From Acidobacteriaceae bacterium KBS 146 (GTDB lineage Bacteria; Acidobacteriota; Terriglobia; Terriglobales; Acidobacteriaceae), in contig JHVA01000001.1 in NCBI GenBank assembly GCA_000688615.1, forward strand, positions 4,571,001-4,635,000: a DNA stretch of 64,000 bases, written 5' to 3'. The translations under genes and the position numbers were made by a program. The notes under the pieces were generated by a model. The model searched no databases, was not told the origin of the DNA, and saw only the letters and a list, made by a program, of their open reading frames with translations. Positions 25,292 to 34,565 of the stretch are shown here, in pieces (position 1 is the stretch's first letter; the number at the start of each line of letters is the position of its first letter).

Positions 25292-26218
25292 ATGCAGGCA
25301 ACAAACATAAGCTTGGACAATGCTTCCGATAGAGCGGGGCGCGACGAGTTGGTCCCGTCACGTTATGCGCTGCGGATCGGCGAAATTGACGTGCTGGTAG
25401 TCAGCGACGGCGTGTTACCGCTCCCGACCACAATGTTGGGCTACAACGCCGAGCCAACCGTCCGGGCGGCCTGGATGCACGACATGTTTCTGCCGCCGGA
25501 CGCTTTCGACTGGGCGCTGAACGTGGTTCTGGTGCGCAGCGGCGGCCAAACCATACTTATCGACGCTGGACTAGGGGCGGACCCGGAATTGAACTTGCCG
25601 CGGGCCGGGCAGACGATCAGGCGACTGGAAGCCGCAGGCATCGACCTTGGGGCTGTGACGGACGTGGTACTGACCCACATGCACATGGACCACGTTGGCG
25701 GGCTGCTTGTCGAAGGCGTGAAGGAGAGGCTGCGTCCGGATCTACGGATTCATGTGGCAGCCGCTGAGGTCAAATTCTGGGAGTCGCCTGACTTCTCCCG
25801 CACATCTATGCCGCAGGGGTTTCCGGACGCTCTTCGGTCGGCGGCTAAGCGGTTCGCGAGAGAGTACCAGAGCCAGCTGCGGCTGTTCGATGACGAGCAG
25901 CAAGTGGCACCGGGAATATTCGTCCGTCGCACCGGCGGCCACACCCCTGGGCACAGCGTGGTCCGTATAGCGTCCGGCGGCGATGCGCTGACGTTCGCCG
26001 GCGACGCGGTGTTCGCGGTCGGGTTCGATCAACCTGGCTGGTATAACGGCTTTGAACACGACCCCGAGGAGGCGGCACGCGTTCGGATCCGTCTGTTGCG
26101 AGAGTTGGCTGCGACCGGCGAGTTGTTGGTCGCCACCCATATGCCGTTTCCGTCCATTGGCCATGTAGCGATTGCCGGCGACACCTTTCGCTGGGTCCCG
26201 ACCTTCTGGGATTTCTAA
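25292..26218 (+). CDS. MBL-fold metallo-hydrolase (cytoplasmic, quorum-quenching-like)
   Basis: A 308-aa protein starting at ATG 25292 with AAGGGA upstream. THMHMDHVGGLL is the HxHxDH zinc motif, GGHTPGHSV holds the next His ligand, FAGDAVF the bridging Asp and VATHMPFPSIGHV the last His. The N-terminal YALRIGEIDVLVVSDGVLPLP is typical of the AHL-lactonase/methyl-parathion-hydrolase-like branch, often about 300 aa. No signal peptide is seen at this start. It is probably monocistronic under the ECF-type promoter. The lactone or ester substrate is unknown. Confidence 0.9.
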   Translation: MQATNISLDNASDRAGRDELVPSRYALRIGEIDVLVVSDGVLPLPTTMLGYNAEPTVRAAWMHDMFLPPDAFDWALNVVLVRSGGQTILIDAGLGADPELNLPRAGQTIRRLEAAGIDLGAVTDVVLTHMHMDHVGGLLVEGVKERLRPDLRIHVAAAEVKFWESPDFSRTSMPQGFPDALRSAAKRFAREYQSQLRLFDDEQQVAPGIFVRRTGGHTPGHSVVRIASGGDALTFAGDAVFAVGFDQPGWYNGFEHDPEEAARVRIRLLRELAATGELLVATHMPFPSIGHVAIAGDTFRWVPTFWDF

Positions 26219-26590
26219 TCGCTGTCTACTTAGGGTCGAACCAGGCCCTGCACCAGACCGGGGTCGCAACGCACGACCCCGGGGGTGGGTCGTCGGCGGC
26301 GGTAGATTAATTGGGCTACGGATCATTTACCGGCAAAATGCAGAGGGCGAATCCGCCCAGGTATTCATAGCCGCCAAATATGCCTGGACGGGTTCAGCCG
26401 ATTGTTGATGGCAGCTGTTTACCTCCGCGCCAGCAAACCATCTTCGATTCCGGGGTGTTATGTCGCCGCGACCACTATCACCTTGTTTTCCGCTTGAATC
26501 GCCCAAGTTACTTTCGCGTTGGCTGTACTGATCTGGCTACTATCGGATCGCCGAACCAAAAAGCTTATCAACTAATAGAAAGGTTCAGGG
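26219..26590. other. Gene-free stretch with a GC-rich hairpin
   Basis: CGGGGTCG (26259-26266) and CGACCCCG (26274-26281) make a perfect 8-bp stem about 40 bp after the MBL stop, without a T-run; it may end that transcript. The remaining 300 bp show no gene. Confidence 0.5.
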
Positions 26591-27454
26591 ATGAAGAAAA
26601 TTCTCTTGCAAACGACTATTCCATACATACAAGACGACTGGTCAATTGAACGGTTCTCGACGCTTGCCGAGATTCTTTCAGACTCTTCGGACAACAACGG
26701 TAATCGTAAGTTCCAAGTCGTGAGTCGGAATCGCGACAATCACGGCAATGACGACGACAGTGTTTTAAAGAGGCTGGATGATAGTGACTTTGACCAGTTG
26801 TGGTTGTTCGGAGTCGATGTTGGGGGAGGTATCACCCCAATGGAGTGCGAAGCTATTGCCCGATTTCGCGCACGGGGCGGAGGACTGTTGACGTCCCGCG
26901 ATCATCAGGACTTGGGACTGTCTTTCTACTCACTTGCAGGCATTGGCGATGCTCATCATTTCCATAGCCGCAATCCTGAGCCGGACCCCGCTCGCCTGGT
27001 TGTGGATGACACTGAGACATCCTCCATCTCTTACCCCAATTACCATTCCGGCAAGAATGGCGATTACCAGCATGTCACCGTGATGGAACCAATCCATCCA
27101 GTGATGCGGAGTAACGTAAATCGGTCCGGCAGAATCGAGCTGCTTCCTTCACACCCCCATGAAGGTGCGAATTCGATTCCCCCGGGAGTCAAGTTCGGTC
27201 GGGTAATTGTAACGGGCTCAAGCATTCTCACGGGGCGCGCATTCAACTTGGCACTAGCCTTCGAGCCCGACGGAGAACAAGGGCGTGCGATTGTCGACTC
27301 TAGTTTCCATCATTTTCTTGACTTCAATTTGGATCCCAACAAAGGATGCCCATCATTCGTCAGTGAACCGATTGGAACTGGAATGAAAAACAACGCTCAG
27401 GCCCGAGCCGATACGGAGACATACTTTCTCAATCTGGCGGAATGGCTCAGTTGA
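26591..27454 (+). CDS. Conserved-looking protein with amidotransferase/ThuA-like fold features
   Basis: A 287-aa soluble protein. I do not recognise a named family. The N-terminal KKILLQTTIPYIQDDWSIERFSTL, followed by a hydrophobic strand DQLWLFGVDVGGG and then ITPMECEAIARFRARGGGLLTSRDHQDLG, resembles the class-I amidotransferase/ThuA-like pattern in which a GGG-LL strand follows a helix. A histidine-rich segment (DAHHFHSR; SSFHHFLDFNLDPNKG) could bind metal. There is no Cys nucleophile at the usual elbow. It starts with AGGGATG-type spacing and has normal codon usage, so it is likely expressed. It lies between an MBL hydrolase and the ECF-promoted NmrA gene. Confidence 0.7.
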   Translation: MKKILLQTTIPYIQDDWSIERFSTLAEILSDSSDNNGNRKFQVVSRNRDNHGNDDDSVLKRLDDSDFDQLWLFGVDVGGGITPMECEAIARFRARGGGLLTSRDHQDLGLSFYSLAGIGDAHHFHSRNPEPDPARLVVDDTETSSISYPNYHSGKNGDYQHVTVMEPIHPVMRSNVNRSGRIELLPSHPHEGANSIPPGVKFGRVIVTGSSILTGRAFNLALAFEPDGEQGRAIVDSSFHHFLDFNLDPNKGCPSFVSEPIGTGMKNNAQARADTETYFLNLAEWLS

Positions 27455-27544
27455 ATATATTTCTGGCGCTCGAACTACCGACTCACATCCCTCATCCTTC
27501 CTGTGAAAGTTCTGGAGTAATTTGGAGCGATTCGTCTCACACGA

Positions 27545-27574
27545 TGTCACAAATAGCGGCGGTGTTTGGTCCTA
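27545..27574 (+). promoter_or_regulatory. ECF41-type promoter 3 (NmrA/cupin genes)
   Basis: TGTCACA (27545-27551), a 16-nt spacer and GGTCCTA (27568-27574), 49 bp before ATG 27624. The -10 box and the following G are identical to those of promoter 4 at 52886. Confidence 0.65.
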
Positions 27575-27623
27575 GCGAGTAGAGAAGGTAGTTCAGATCA
27601 AGTTTGGAATGAAGAGAACATTT

Positions 27624-28433
27624 ATGAAAATCGTAGTGATCGGCGGCACTGGCCTCATCGGATCAAAGCTTGTCAACAAGCTTCGTGAGCACGGACACGA
27701 AGCAGTACCGGCCTCACCTAATTCAGGTGTCAACATTGTCACGAGTGAGGGCCTTGCAGAAGTATTGAAAGGCGCGTCGGTGGTGGTTGACGTATCGAAT
27801 TCGCCTTCCTTCGAGGAAACGGCGGCAATGAACTTCTTCAATACTGCCACGCGCAACCTCATTAAGTACGGCCAATCCGCCGGCGTGCAGCATTACGTCG
27901 CGTTGTCTGTTGTCGGAACTGATCGCCTGGCCGAAAGAAGGCTCTCAGATGCGGAAAAGACGATCCGAGGATACTTCCGGGCGAAGCTCGCGCAAGAGAA
28001 GCTGATCAAAGAATCTTCGATCCCATTCTCGATCGTCCACGCGACACAGTTCTTCGAGTTCGCCAAGAGTATCGCCGATGCTTCGAGCGACGGGACGACG
28101 ATTCGAGTAGCACCGGTGCTCATCCAGCCCATGGCAGCAGAAGATGTCGCCGCGGCGGTCGGACGGATTGCAGTTGGCTCTCCGGCAAACGGAATTGTTG
28201 AAATAGGCGGCCCGGAACAGTTTCGTCTCGACGAATTCATCCGACTGGGTCTTAGCGCCCACAACGATCCTCGCAAAGTCGTGGGGGATCCGGCAGCCGG
28301 CTACTTCGGTGTTGAAGTCGACGAACGCACGCTGGTTCCGGGTAAAGATGCCCGACTTGGCGAAATCCGCTTCGAAACCTGGCTTGCGCAGTCTGCAAGA
28401 TCCACGGTGGGGGCGGCTGACACGTCCCGCTAA
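27624..28433 (+). CDS. NmrA-like NAD(P)-dependent oxidoreductase (intact copy)
   Basis: A 269-aa atypical SDR. KIVVIGGTGLIGSKLV is the nucleotide-binding loop, SVVVDVSNSPSFEE and VQHYVALSVVGTDRLA are central strands, and FSIVHATQFFEF plus VEIGGPEQFRLDEFIRLGL follow the NmrA/HSCARG pattern. I start at ATG 27624 because a homologous gene at 54.1 kb begins at the same residue; ATG 27609 is possible. Such proteins sense or use NAD(P)H and are frequent partners of ECF41 sigma factors. An ECF-type promoter precedes it and a cupin gene follows after a hairpin. Confidence 0.88.
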   Translation: MKIVVIGGTGLIGSKLVNKLREHGHEAVPASPNSGVNIVTSEGLAEVLKGASVVVDVSNSPSFEETAAMNFFNTATRNLIKYGQSAGVQHYVALSVVGTDRLAERRLSDAEKTIRGYFRAKLAQEKLIKESSIPFSIVHATQFFEFAKSIADASSDGTTIRVAPVLIQPMAAEDVAAAVGRIAVGSPANGIVEIGGPEQFRLDEFIRLGLSAHNDPRKVVGDPAAGYFGVEVDERTLVPGKDARLGEIRFETWLAQSARSTVGAADTSR

Positions 28434-28439
28434 CGGCAC

Positions 28440-28463
28440 AGCCGAGTCCCCATGAACTCGGCT
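28440..28463 (+). terminator. Intergenic hairpin between NmrA and cupin genes
   Basis: AGCCGAGT (28440-28447) pairs with ACTCGGCT (28456-28463) in a perfect 8-bp stem, 6 bp after the NmrA stop. There is no T-run, so it may be a partial terminator or an mRNA-processing hairpin. Confidence 0.5.
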
Positions 28464-28501
28464 TCACCTCCTAAACGAAATCGATTCCGAGGATATTCAC
28501 T

Positions 28502-28891
28502 ATGAAGATCGCAAAACTAATTCTGTGTCTGGCGTGGCTGAGTCCTGGCTGGCTGAGTGCACAGCAGGCCGAAGTAACGCCTCTCTTGTCGAAAGATCTG
28601 GTGGACATTCCAGGCAAAGAAGGTCTGATGATCTCCGTGGTGTACCCGCCGGGTAGTTCGGACCCTATTCATCGTCACAATGCGCATGGATTTATTTATG
28701 TGCTGGAAGGCTCGATTGTGATGCAGGTGCGAGGCGGAAAGGAAGTGACTCTGACTGCCGGTCAGACCTTCTATGAAGGACCCAATGATGTTCACGTCAT
28801 TGGCCGGAACGCCAGTAAGACCGAGCGGGCGAAATTCATTGTGTTTCTAGTGAAAGAAAAAGGCGCGCCGGTGCTGATACCTACCAATTGA
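28502..28891 (+). CDS. Secreted single-domain cupin
   Basis: A 129-aa protein with a signal peptide (basic start, hydrophobic core LILCLAWLSPGWL, cleavage near SAQQ), so it is probably periplasmic. The cupin barrel carries PIHRHNAHGFIYVLEG (two His and a Glu as metal ligands) and VTLTAGQTFYEGPNDVHVIGRN (last His). Small cupins of this kind act as isomerases, dioxygenases or quercetinase-like enzymes. It may be co-expressed with NmrA from promoter 3 and is followed by a terminator. A decayed copy with homologous core residues is at 53.5-54.0 kb. Confidence 0.88.
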   Translation: MKIAKLILCLAWLSPGWLSAQQAEVTPLLSKDLVDIPGKEGLMISVVYPPGSSDPIHRHNAHGFIYVLEGSIVMQVRGGKEVTLTAGQTFYEGPNDVHVIGRNASKTERAKFIVFLVKEKGAPVLIPTN

Positions 28892-28898
28892 AATATCT

Positions 28899-28922
28899 GT
28901 GGCTCCATTTCATTGGAGCCAC
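28899..28922 (+). terminator. Hairpin terminator after cupin gene
   Basis: GTGGCTCC (28899-28906) and GGAGCCAC (28915-28922) form a perfect stem 8 bp after the stop. The following T content is low. Confidence 0.6.
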
Positions 28923-28962
28923 GGCTATTCGCGAGTATTGGTTTGATTCATCCGAGCCAATA

Positions 28963-28982
28963 CTGACCTTCAGGAAGGTCAG
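28963..28982 (+). promoter_or_regulatory. Leader hairpin upstream of MBL gene
   Basis: CTGACCTT-CAGG-AAGGTCAG is a perfect 8-bp stem with a 4-nt loop, ending 18 bp before the start codon and just ahead of the GAGGAG ribosome site. It could terminate upstream transcripts or modulate translation. Confidence 0.45.
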
Positions 28983-29000
28983 TTACGAGAGGAGATCACG

Positions 29001-30068
29001 ATGGCAAAAATTCGGTTTTTGACTTTTGCGCTCATAGAGATCCTCGTCAGCGCGTGCATGCTCGCTTCTCCCATGTATGCGCAATCTACCCGCCCCAACG
29101 CTGAAGAAGGAGTAGCGGGAGAACCATATCCCAACACGCCAACGATTCCTCCAATCGGTGTACGAACCGGCAAGTACTTCGATATCCCCGTATCTGCTCA
29201 AGGGCCCGCCATCGACGCAGCCAAGGGGTATCGCCTCCAAAATCTCGGTAGTGGTCTCTACATGATTACGGATAACGCAGTCCAGTCGATGTTTCTGGTT
29301 TACGATCGCGGTGTTGTCGTGATCGATGCGCCTCAATCCTACGCAACGAAAATTCGACAGGCAATCAAAGAGGTGGCTGGCGATAAACCCATTACCCACC
29401 TGATCTACAGTCACTCGCATGCCGATCACATCGGAGGCGCTAAAGGACTAGGGCCGATACCGATCGTCATTGCGCAGGATGAGACGCTTCGACTGCTGAG
29501 GCGCGATGCCGACCCGAACCGGCCGCTACCAACACTTACGTTCGCTGATCAATACACGCTGCATGTCGGAGATCAAGTACTTGAACTTACGTATAGAGGC
29601 CCCGGACACGTACCAGGGAATATCTTTATTTACGCACCTAAGCAGCGGGTCTTAATGGCAATTGACATTGTGTTTCCTGGCTGGATGCCCTGGAGCCGCT
29701 TTGCCGACTCTCAAGACGTCTTTGACGAAATTGCCCGTCTTGAGGATGTCCGAAAGATCGATTGGGACACGTTAGTCGGCGGCCACGTAACACGCGTCGG
29801 AACCCACGCAGACGTGGAACTTCAGGCCGAGTTCTATCGGGATATCAAGCAAGCAGCTGCAGCCGCCCTGGCCGCGACCAAGGTTGGCGAAACCCTAAAC
29901 CCATTGGATGTGGGCAACACTTGGGCGATCTATGACAACTATATCGACCGCGTTGCCGCACAATGCGTCAACACAGTGACACCAAAGTGGTCCACAAAAC
30001 TCGCTGGCTATGACGTTTTTATTTGGGATCAATGCTATTCGATGGAGCAGGCTTTGCGCATCGATTAG
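29001..30068 (+). CDS. Exported MBL-fold metallo-hydrolase
   Basis: A 355-aa protein with a signal peptide (about residues 1-28, cleavage near MYAQS), so it is periplasmic or secreted. LIYSHSHADHIGGAKGL contains the HxHxDH zinc motif, YRGPGHVPGN the next His, LMAIDIVFPGW the Asp and LVGGHVTRVG the last His. A long N-terminal linker precedes the fold. It is related to a group often annotated as SoxH-like or beta-lactamase-domain hydrolases. It lies in the same-strand detoxification run, upstream of a chloroperoxidase-like hydrolase. Substrate unknown. Confidence 0.9.
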   Translation: MAKIRFLTFALIEILVSACMLASPMYAQSTRPNAEEGVAGEPYPNTPTIPPIGVRTGKYFDIPVSAQGPAIDAAKGYRLQNLGSGLYMITDNAVQSMFLVYDRGVVVIDAPQSYATKIRQAIKEVAGDKPITHLIYSHSHADHIGGAKGLGPIPIVIAQDETLRLLRRDADPNRPLPTLTFADQYTLHVGDQVLELTYRGPGHVPGNIFIYAPKQRVLMAIDIVFPGWMPWSRFADSQDVFDEIARLEDVRKIDWDTLVGGHVTRVGTHADVELQAEFYRDIKQAAAAALAATKVGETLNPLDVGNTWAIYDNYIDRVAAQCVNTVTPKWSTKLAGYDVFIWDQCYSMEQALRID

Positions 30069-30196
30069 GTGAATAAAACAACAACCGCAATCAAGATAAG
30101 GGGCGGACGGACTCCTCTTGGGCGCCTGCTCTGTACCCACCACCCAAAACCAAGTGCGCGCAGTTCGTTCGCGCAGATTTGAGGAGAAAGATTCGA

Positions 30197-31042
30197 ATGA
30201 GCACGATTACGGTGAAAGATGGAACGACAATCTACTACAAAGACTGGGGCACCGGCCCGGTAATAGTGTTCTCGCACGGATGGCCGCTGAACTCCGATGC
30301 ATGGGATAGCCAACTACATTTCCTTGCCGAGAACGGCTTCCGTGTAATCGCGCACGACCGGCGTGGACATGGCCGATCCAGCCAAGCCTGGTCAGGAAAT
30401 GATATGAACGGGTATGCCGACGACCTAGCCACTGTCATTGAGACACTCGACCTCAAGGGAGTCACTCTGGTCGGTCATTCCACCGGAGGAGGCGAAGTCG
30501 CCCGCTATATCGGCCGCCACGGTACAAAGCGAGTTGACGCAGTCGTCCTGATCGCCGCGGTGCCGCCGATCATGGTGAAGTCGGCTGCCAATCCCGAAGG
30601 GATTCCGATCGACGTGTTCGATGGATCGCGCAGTGCCCTCATCAAGGACCGTTCGCAGTTCTACAAAGACTTTGCTCTGCCGTTCTACGGCGCTAACAGG
30701 CCAGGTGCAAAAGTTTCACAGGGGATTCTGGATCAGTTTTGGCTGTGGAGCATGCAGGGCGGTCTCAAGAACATCTACGACTGCGTCAAAGCATTCTCAG
30801 AGACCGACTTCACCGAAGACCTCAAGAAATTCGATGTACCCACATTGATCATGCACGGAGAAGACGATCAGATTGTGCCGGTCAACGACACGGCAAAGAA
30901 GTCGGCCAAGCTCATCAAGGATGCAAAAGAGATCTATTATCAGGGTTTGCCGCATGGCCTTACAGCTACGCATGCAGATCAAATCAACGCCGACTTGCTT
31001 GAGTTTCTCCAGTCAGTTCAACGAGCCCGCAATGCTGCCTAA
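30197..31042 (+). CDS. Chloroperoxidase-like alpha/beta hydrolase
   Basis: A 281-aa hydrolase starting at ATG 30197 (GAGGAGA upstream). IVFSHGWPLNSDAW, VIAHDRRGHGRSSQ, VGHSTGGGEVARY (nucleophile Ser), IMHGEDDQIVP (acid) and GLPHGLTATH (catalytic His) match the cofactor-free haloperoxidase/perhydrolase group, which acts physiologically as esterases. It has no signal peptide. It lies 60 bp upstream of an SDR gene and may be co-transcribed with it. Confidence 0.93.
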   Translation: MSTITVKDGTTIYYKDWGTGPVIVFSHGWPLNSDAWDSQLHFLAENGFRVIAHDRRGHGRSSQAWSGNDMNGYADDLATVIETLDLKGVTLVGHSTGGGEVARYIGRHGTKRVDAVVLIAAVPPIMVKSAANPEGIPIDVFDGSRSALIKDRSQFYKDFALPFYGANRPGAKVSQGILDQFWLWSMQGGLKNIYDCVKAFSETDFTEDLKKFDVPTLIMHGEDDQIVPVNDTAKKSAKLIKDAKEIYYQGLPHGLTATHADQINADLLEFLQSVQRARNAA

Positions 31043-31102
31043 CATTACCGCCGCGGCAGGCAGCCATATTTCGCAAACCTGCTGCGGCTGAGATCAAATC
31101 CA

Positions 31103-31855
31103 ATGAATTCATTCAAAGACAAAGTTCTTGTTGTTACGGGCGGAAGCTCTGGGATCGGACGATCTGCCGCACTTCAATTCGCAAACGTTGGGGCTCGCGT
31201 GTTGATAACTGGGCGGCATGTCGACCGTCTTGAGGAGGCCGCCGCAGGCCATCCCAATATCGAAGTCGTCGTTGCCGATGTCTCCCTTCCAGAGGATGCT
31301 TCACGAACGATCTCCAAAGCGATCAAGCGATGGGGTAGGTTGGATGTTCTTGTAAACAATGCTGGAGCAGGAGCGATCATGCCGCTAGCTGAAGTCAGTG
31401 CCGAGCGTATGATCGATATCTTTGCAACCAATGTCTTCGGGCCGTCGCTTCTTGCCAGGGAGGCGTTACCTCATCTCAAGGAAACGAAGGGATCGATCAT
31501 CAATATATCGAGCACCTACGGTTCAAAAGCGGGCGCCGCCCTTTCCCACTATGGAGCGAGCAAAGCTGCTCTTGAATACCTGACTCGCGCCTGGGCTTTG
31601 GAATTGGCGCCAATAGGCATACGCGTCAATGCGATCGCTGTGGGACCTACCGAGTCCGGAGCCCTGACGGGCATGATGGGTCTTTCCCCGGAGCAAGCGG
31701 CAGCTATAGAGGAGCATGAGCGGAAACAGATTCCTCTCGGTCGCCGTGGTGCGCCCGAGGAGGTGGCCCGCTGGATCATCTCACTTGCTAATTCGGAGAA
31801 CGAGTGGGTTACCGGACAAGTCTTAGGCGTTGATGGCGGACTCGGGCTCACTTAG
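31103..31855 (+). CDS. Short-chain dehydrogenase/reductase
   Basis: A 250-aa classical SDR. VTGGSSGIGRSAALQF is the TGxxxGxG cofactor site, VNNAGAGA the NNAG motif, INISSTYGSKAG carries the catalytic Ser, and YGASKAALEY is YxxxK. The arginine-rich GRHVDRLEE segment after strand 2 suggests NADP preference. The C-terminus ends NEWVTGQVLGVDGGLGL, standard for the family. Substrate unknown. It follows the alpha/beta hydrolase. Confidence 0.93.
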   Translation: MNSFKDKVLVVTGGSSGIGRSAALQFANVGARVLITGRHVDRLEEAAAGHPNIEVVVADVSLPEDASRTISKAIKRWGRLDVLVNNAGAGAIMPLAEVSAERMIDIFATNVFGPSLLAREALPHLKETKGSIINISSTYGSKAGAALSHYGASKAALEYLTRAWALELAPIGIRVNAIAVGPTESGALTGMMGLSPEQAAAIEEHERKQIPLGRRGAPEEVARWIISLANSENEWVTGQVLGVDGGLGLT

Positions 31856-31927
31856 CTGATGGGTCTACGATACCCCTTTGACCAAGCTGGTTGAGTTACT
31901 CGGTGAGCTCAAAAAAAGAGGAAGAAT

Positions 31928-32347
31928 ATGTTTAGAAGGATCACAGTCGCGTTTGATGAATCAGCGGAAGCTGGTAGAGCGTTACAGGCAGCAATCGAAC
32001 TGGCAAAATCACTTCACGCTAGCCTCACCGTAATCAGCGTCATTGAGCCTGCTCCCATTTACTTTTCGTTTTCGACCTCGGTTGCTCCCTATATCCGATG
32101 GTCTGACGAAATGCGAAATAGATACATCACACTGCAAGAGAAGGCTCGCAAATTTGCAGAGGACGCTGGGCTCTCCATTGAAGCCGAACTCTCGAAGGGA
32201 GCTGAAGTGGAGGGCATTCTCGAGGCGGCAAAACATAACCAATCTGACCTCCTTGTTATTGGCATGCCCAAACACAATTGGATCATCGGTCATACTGCCC
32301 AAGAAGTAGCGGAGCGCGTCCCTTGTGCGCTATTGGGAATCAGATAA
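31928..32347 (+). CDS. Universal stress protein UspA family
   Basis: A 139-aa single-domain USP. It opens FRRITVAFDESAEAGRALQAAIELAKSL, has a central strand-helix with SKGAEVEGILEAAKHNQSDLLVIGMPKHNWIIG, and ends AEERVPCALLGIR in the usual pattern. The ATP-binding G-x2-G-x9-G(S/T) loop is altered (GMPKHN...GHT), so nucleotide binding may be weak. It follows the SDR gene by 72 bp on the same strand. It probably belongs to a stress response. Confidence 0.88.
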   Translation: MFRRITVAFDESAEAGRALQAAIELAKSLHASLTVISVIEPAPIYFSFSTSVAPYIRWSDEMRNRYITLQEKARKFAEDAGLSIEAELSKGAEVEGILEAAKHNQSDLLVIGMPKHNWIIGHTAQEVAERVPCALLGIR

Positions 32348-32406
32348 CTATCGATTTATAGGGCCAGGTTTTAATCAAGCGAATACCTTAGTCAGCGAGC
32401 ACAGCG

Positions 32407-32574
32407 ATGAGCATATTAACGTCCCGACAAGGTAGCCTATCTGCAATGGAAGAAGACACCATTGCAGTAGAGCATCTGGACGAGCTTCAAGAGGTCATCG
32501 CCAGGCTCCAGCTTATCGTTTGCGAATTACTTGAAAAGAATCAGCGACTGCGCTTCCAACGCGCAGATGAATAA
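32407..32574 (+). CDS. Small coiled-coil protein (55 aa), hypothetical
   Basis: ATG 32407 to TAA 32574 encodes a 55-aa acidic peptide with a continuous helix (HLDELQEVIARLQLIVCELLEKNQRLRF) of heptad character, suggesting a coiled coil. I recognise no family. It is short and lacks a strong ribosome site, but fills the gap between the USP and exporter genes in the same direction. Confidence 0.45.
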   Translation: MSILTSRQGSLSAMEEDTIAVEHLDELQEVIARLQLIVCELLEKNQRLRFQRADE

Positions 32575-32630
32575 CCGGCTCTAACCGGCTATAAACCCGC
32601 CTGCCAGCCATTAGTGGAAGGCAGCTCGTC

Positions 32631-34199
32631 GTGATTACATCTATGCGAAGTGACAGCTCGAATTTGCAATCCAGCGAACGTATCGTCCTTGCGACCACCA
32701 TCCTTGGATCTGGTATGGCGTTTATCGATGGAACTGTCGTCAATGTCGCGCTCCCGGCGTTGCAAAACGCTTTGCACGCTTCGATTGCGGATGTGCAGTG
32801 GGTCGTGGAGTCGTACGCGCTTATGCTGGCGGCCCTGCTCCTCATAGGTGGTTCACTGGGAGACACCTTCGGCCGGCGTAGAGTTTACGTCGTCGGCGTT
32901 GCTGTTTTTGCTGCCGCCTCCGCGTGGTGTGGTCTGGCCCGGAATATCGACATGTTGATTTGGGCCCGTTCGATTCAAGGCTTAGGAGCGGCTTTGCTGA
33001 TACCAGGGAGCCTCGCACTGATCACCGCATCCTTTCCAGAAAGTACAAGAGGACAGGCGATCGGGACATGGTCCGGCTTCTCCGCAATAACTGCTGCCAT
33101 CGGCCCTGTCATCGGGGGCTGGTTGATCGAACACTTTACATGGCGCTGGGTCTTCTTCTTGAATCTCCCACTTGCCTTGATGGTTATTCTGTTGTCTGCC
33201 AAGGTGCCGGAGAGTCGCAATGAGAGGGCCTCACATCATCTCGACTGGTTTGGTGCTCTACTGGCGACGCTGGGGCTTTGCGGCGTAACTTACGCGTTGA
33301 TCGAGTGGCCTGCTCGTGTCTACCATGATCGTAATCTCATCACTGCTATAGCGGGCTTGGGCGTGCTTGCCTTGGCGGCGTTCGTAGCTGTGGAGCATTG
33401 GTCTAGTGCACCGATGGTTTCGCTCGAGCTGTTCCGCTCGCGAAACTTCGCAGGTGCGAATCTCCTGACACTCTTCCTGTATGCATCGCTCGGTGGATTG
33501 ATGTTCTTCTTCCCGATGGACCTAATCCAGATCCAACATTACACAGCCACTCAGGCAGGAGCGGCCTTTCTCCCTTTTATAGCCATCATGTTTGGACTGT
33601 CACGTTGGGCGGGCAGCTTGGTCACACGCTACGGCTCGCGACTTCCGCTGACAGTTGGTCCACTTGTTGCAGCTTGTGGCTTTGCACTTTTCGCGATTGC
33701 TCCACAGGACGGAAGCTATTGGGCAGCGTTTTTTCCGGCGGTAGTAGTAATGGGTCTGGGCATGGCCATCAGCGTCGCTCCATTGACGACAACGGTGATG
33801 AATGCTGTTCCAGAATCCGGGTCGGGTCTGGCGTCAGGCATCAATAACGCGGTCTCTCGGCTCGCGGATCTGCTTGCAGTAGCCGTTTTCGGTGTGGTTC
33901 TAGTCTCTGTTTTCAACCATTCGCTGGATCAACAGCTCACTCAGCTGACCTTGAGCCCGGATGTTCATGCTCAGGTTGATGCCGCCCGGTCTCAGCTTGC
34001 AGCCACTCACAATCTCAACCCTGAAATTCAGAGCGCAATTACCGAATCCTTCTTGAGAGGCTACCGCGTTGTGATCTGGATAGCGACCGGTCTTGCAACC
34101 CTCGCTGGTTTTACCGCCTTGTTGCTAATTGAATCTGGCACTCCATCGTCTACCGTATCGGCTAGAACCAACGCTACGACGGCGCTTTCATCAGAGTAA
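32631..34199 (+). CDS. MFS drug exporter, DHA2 (EmrB/QacA) 14-TM type
   Basis: A 522-aa membrane protein with about 14 helices. GMAFIDGTVVNVALPALQNAL is motif D1 of the DHA2 family, GGSLGDTFGRRRVYV is motif A and IPGSLALITASFPESTRGQAIGTWSGF is the central motif C region. It should expel drugs or toxic metabolites in exchange for protons. Start GTG 32631 has GGAAGG 9 nt upstream; ATG 32643 lacks a site. It ends the same-strand detoxification run. No local repressor is seen. Confidence 0.92.
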   Translation: MITSMRSDSSNLQSSERIVLATTILGSGMAFIDGTVVNVALPALQNALHASIADVQWVVESYALMLAALLLIGGSLGDTFGRRRVYVVGVAVFAAASAWCGLARNIDMLIWARSIQGLGAALLIPGSLALITASFPESTRGQAIGTWSGFSAITAAIGPVIGGWLIEHFTWRWVFFLNLPLALMVILLSAKVPESRNERASHHLDWFGALLATLGLCGVTYALIEWPARVYHDRNLITAIAGLGVLALAAFVAVEHWSSAPMVSLELFRSRNFAGANLLTLFLYASLGGLMFFFPMDLIQIQHYTATQAGAAFLPFIAIMFGLSRWAGSLVTRYGSRLPLTVGPLVAACGFALFAIAPQDGSYWAAFFPAVVVMGLGMAISVAPLTTTVMNAVPESGSGLASGINNAVSRLADLLAVAVFGVVLVSVFNHSLDQQLTQLTLSPDVHAQVDAARSQLAATHNLNPEIQSAITESFLRGYRVVIWIATGLATLAGFTALLLIESGTPSSTVSARTNATTALSSE

Positions 34200-34565
34200 C
34201 CCGACCAGCAACTGTCAACTAGTGCCAATCGCCGATGCACATTCATGGAAAGCCCAGGCCCTCGCCCTCAGCAACAGATTTGGCAGTAGGATCTGCAGCT
34301 AAGCGATGCGATGATGACCGCTGTGCACGTGCGCTGGAAAGGCAACAAGCGCGTCGCATAGCGGGATCTCGCACTGAAGTGCGATGCGAATTCTGGTACA
34401 AATTCAGGTACAGACATAAATTTGGCTTCCTTACGCTTAGCTTCTCTAAGCTATTCAACAGCAGGTACTTAGGATTCGCCCCATCATATTTTGCTTCCAC
34501 GGCATTCAGCGCCGCGACGACTGCGTCGTTCGGAACATCTTCGAAAGGCTCGGAGTTTTGGTTTG
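34200..34565. other. Gene-free stretch
   Basis: About 365 bp after the exporter gene with no convincing gene, hairpin or repeat. Open frames on either strand lack family motifs. Confidence 0.5.
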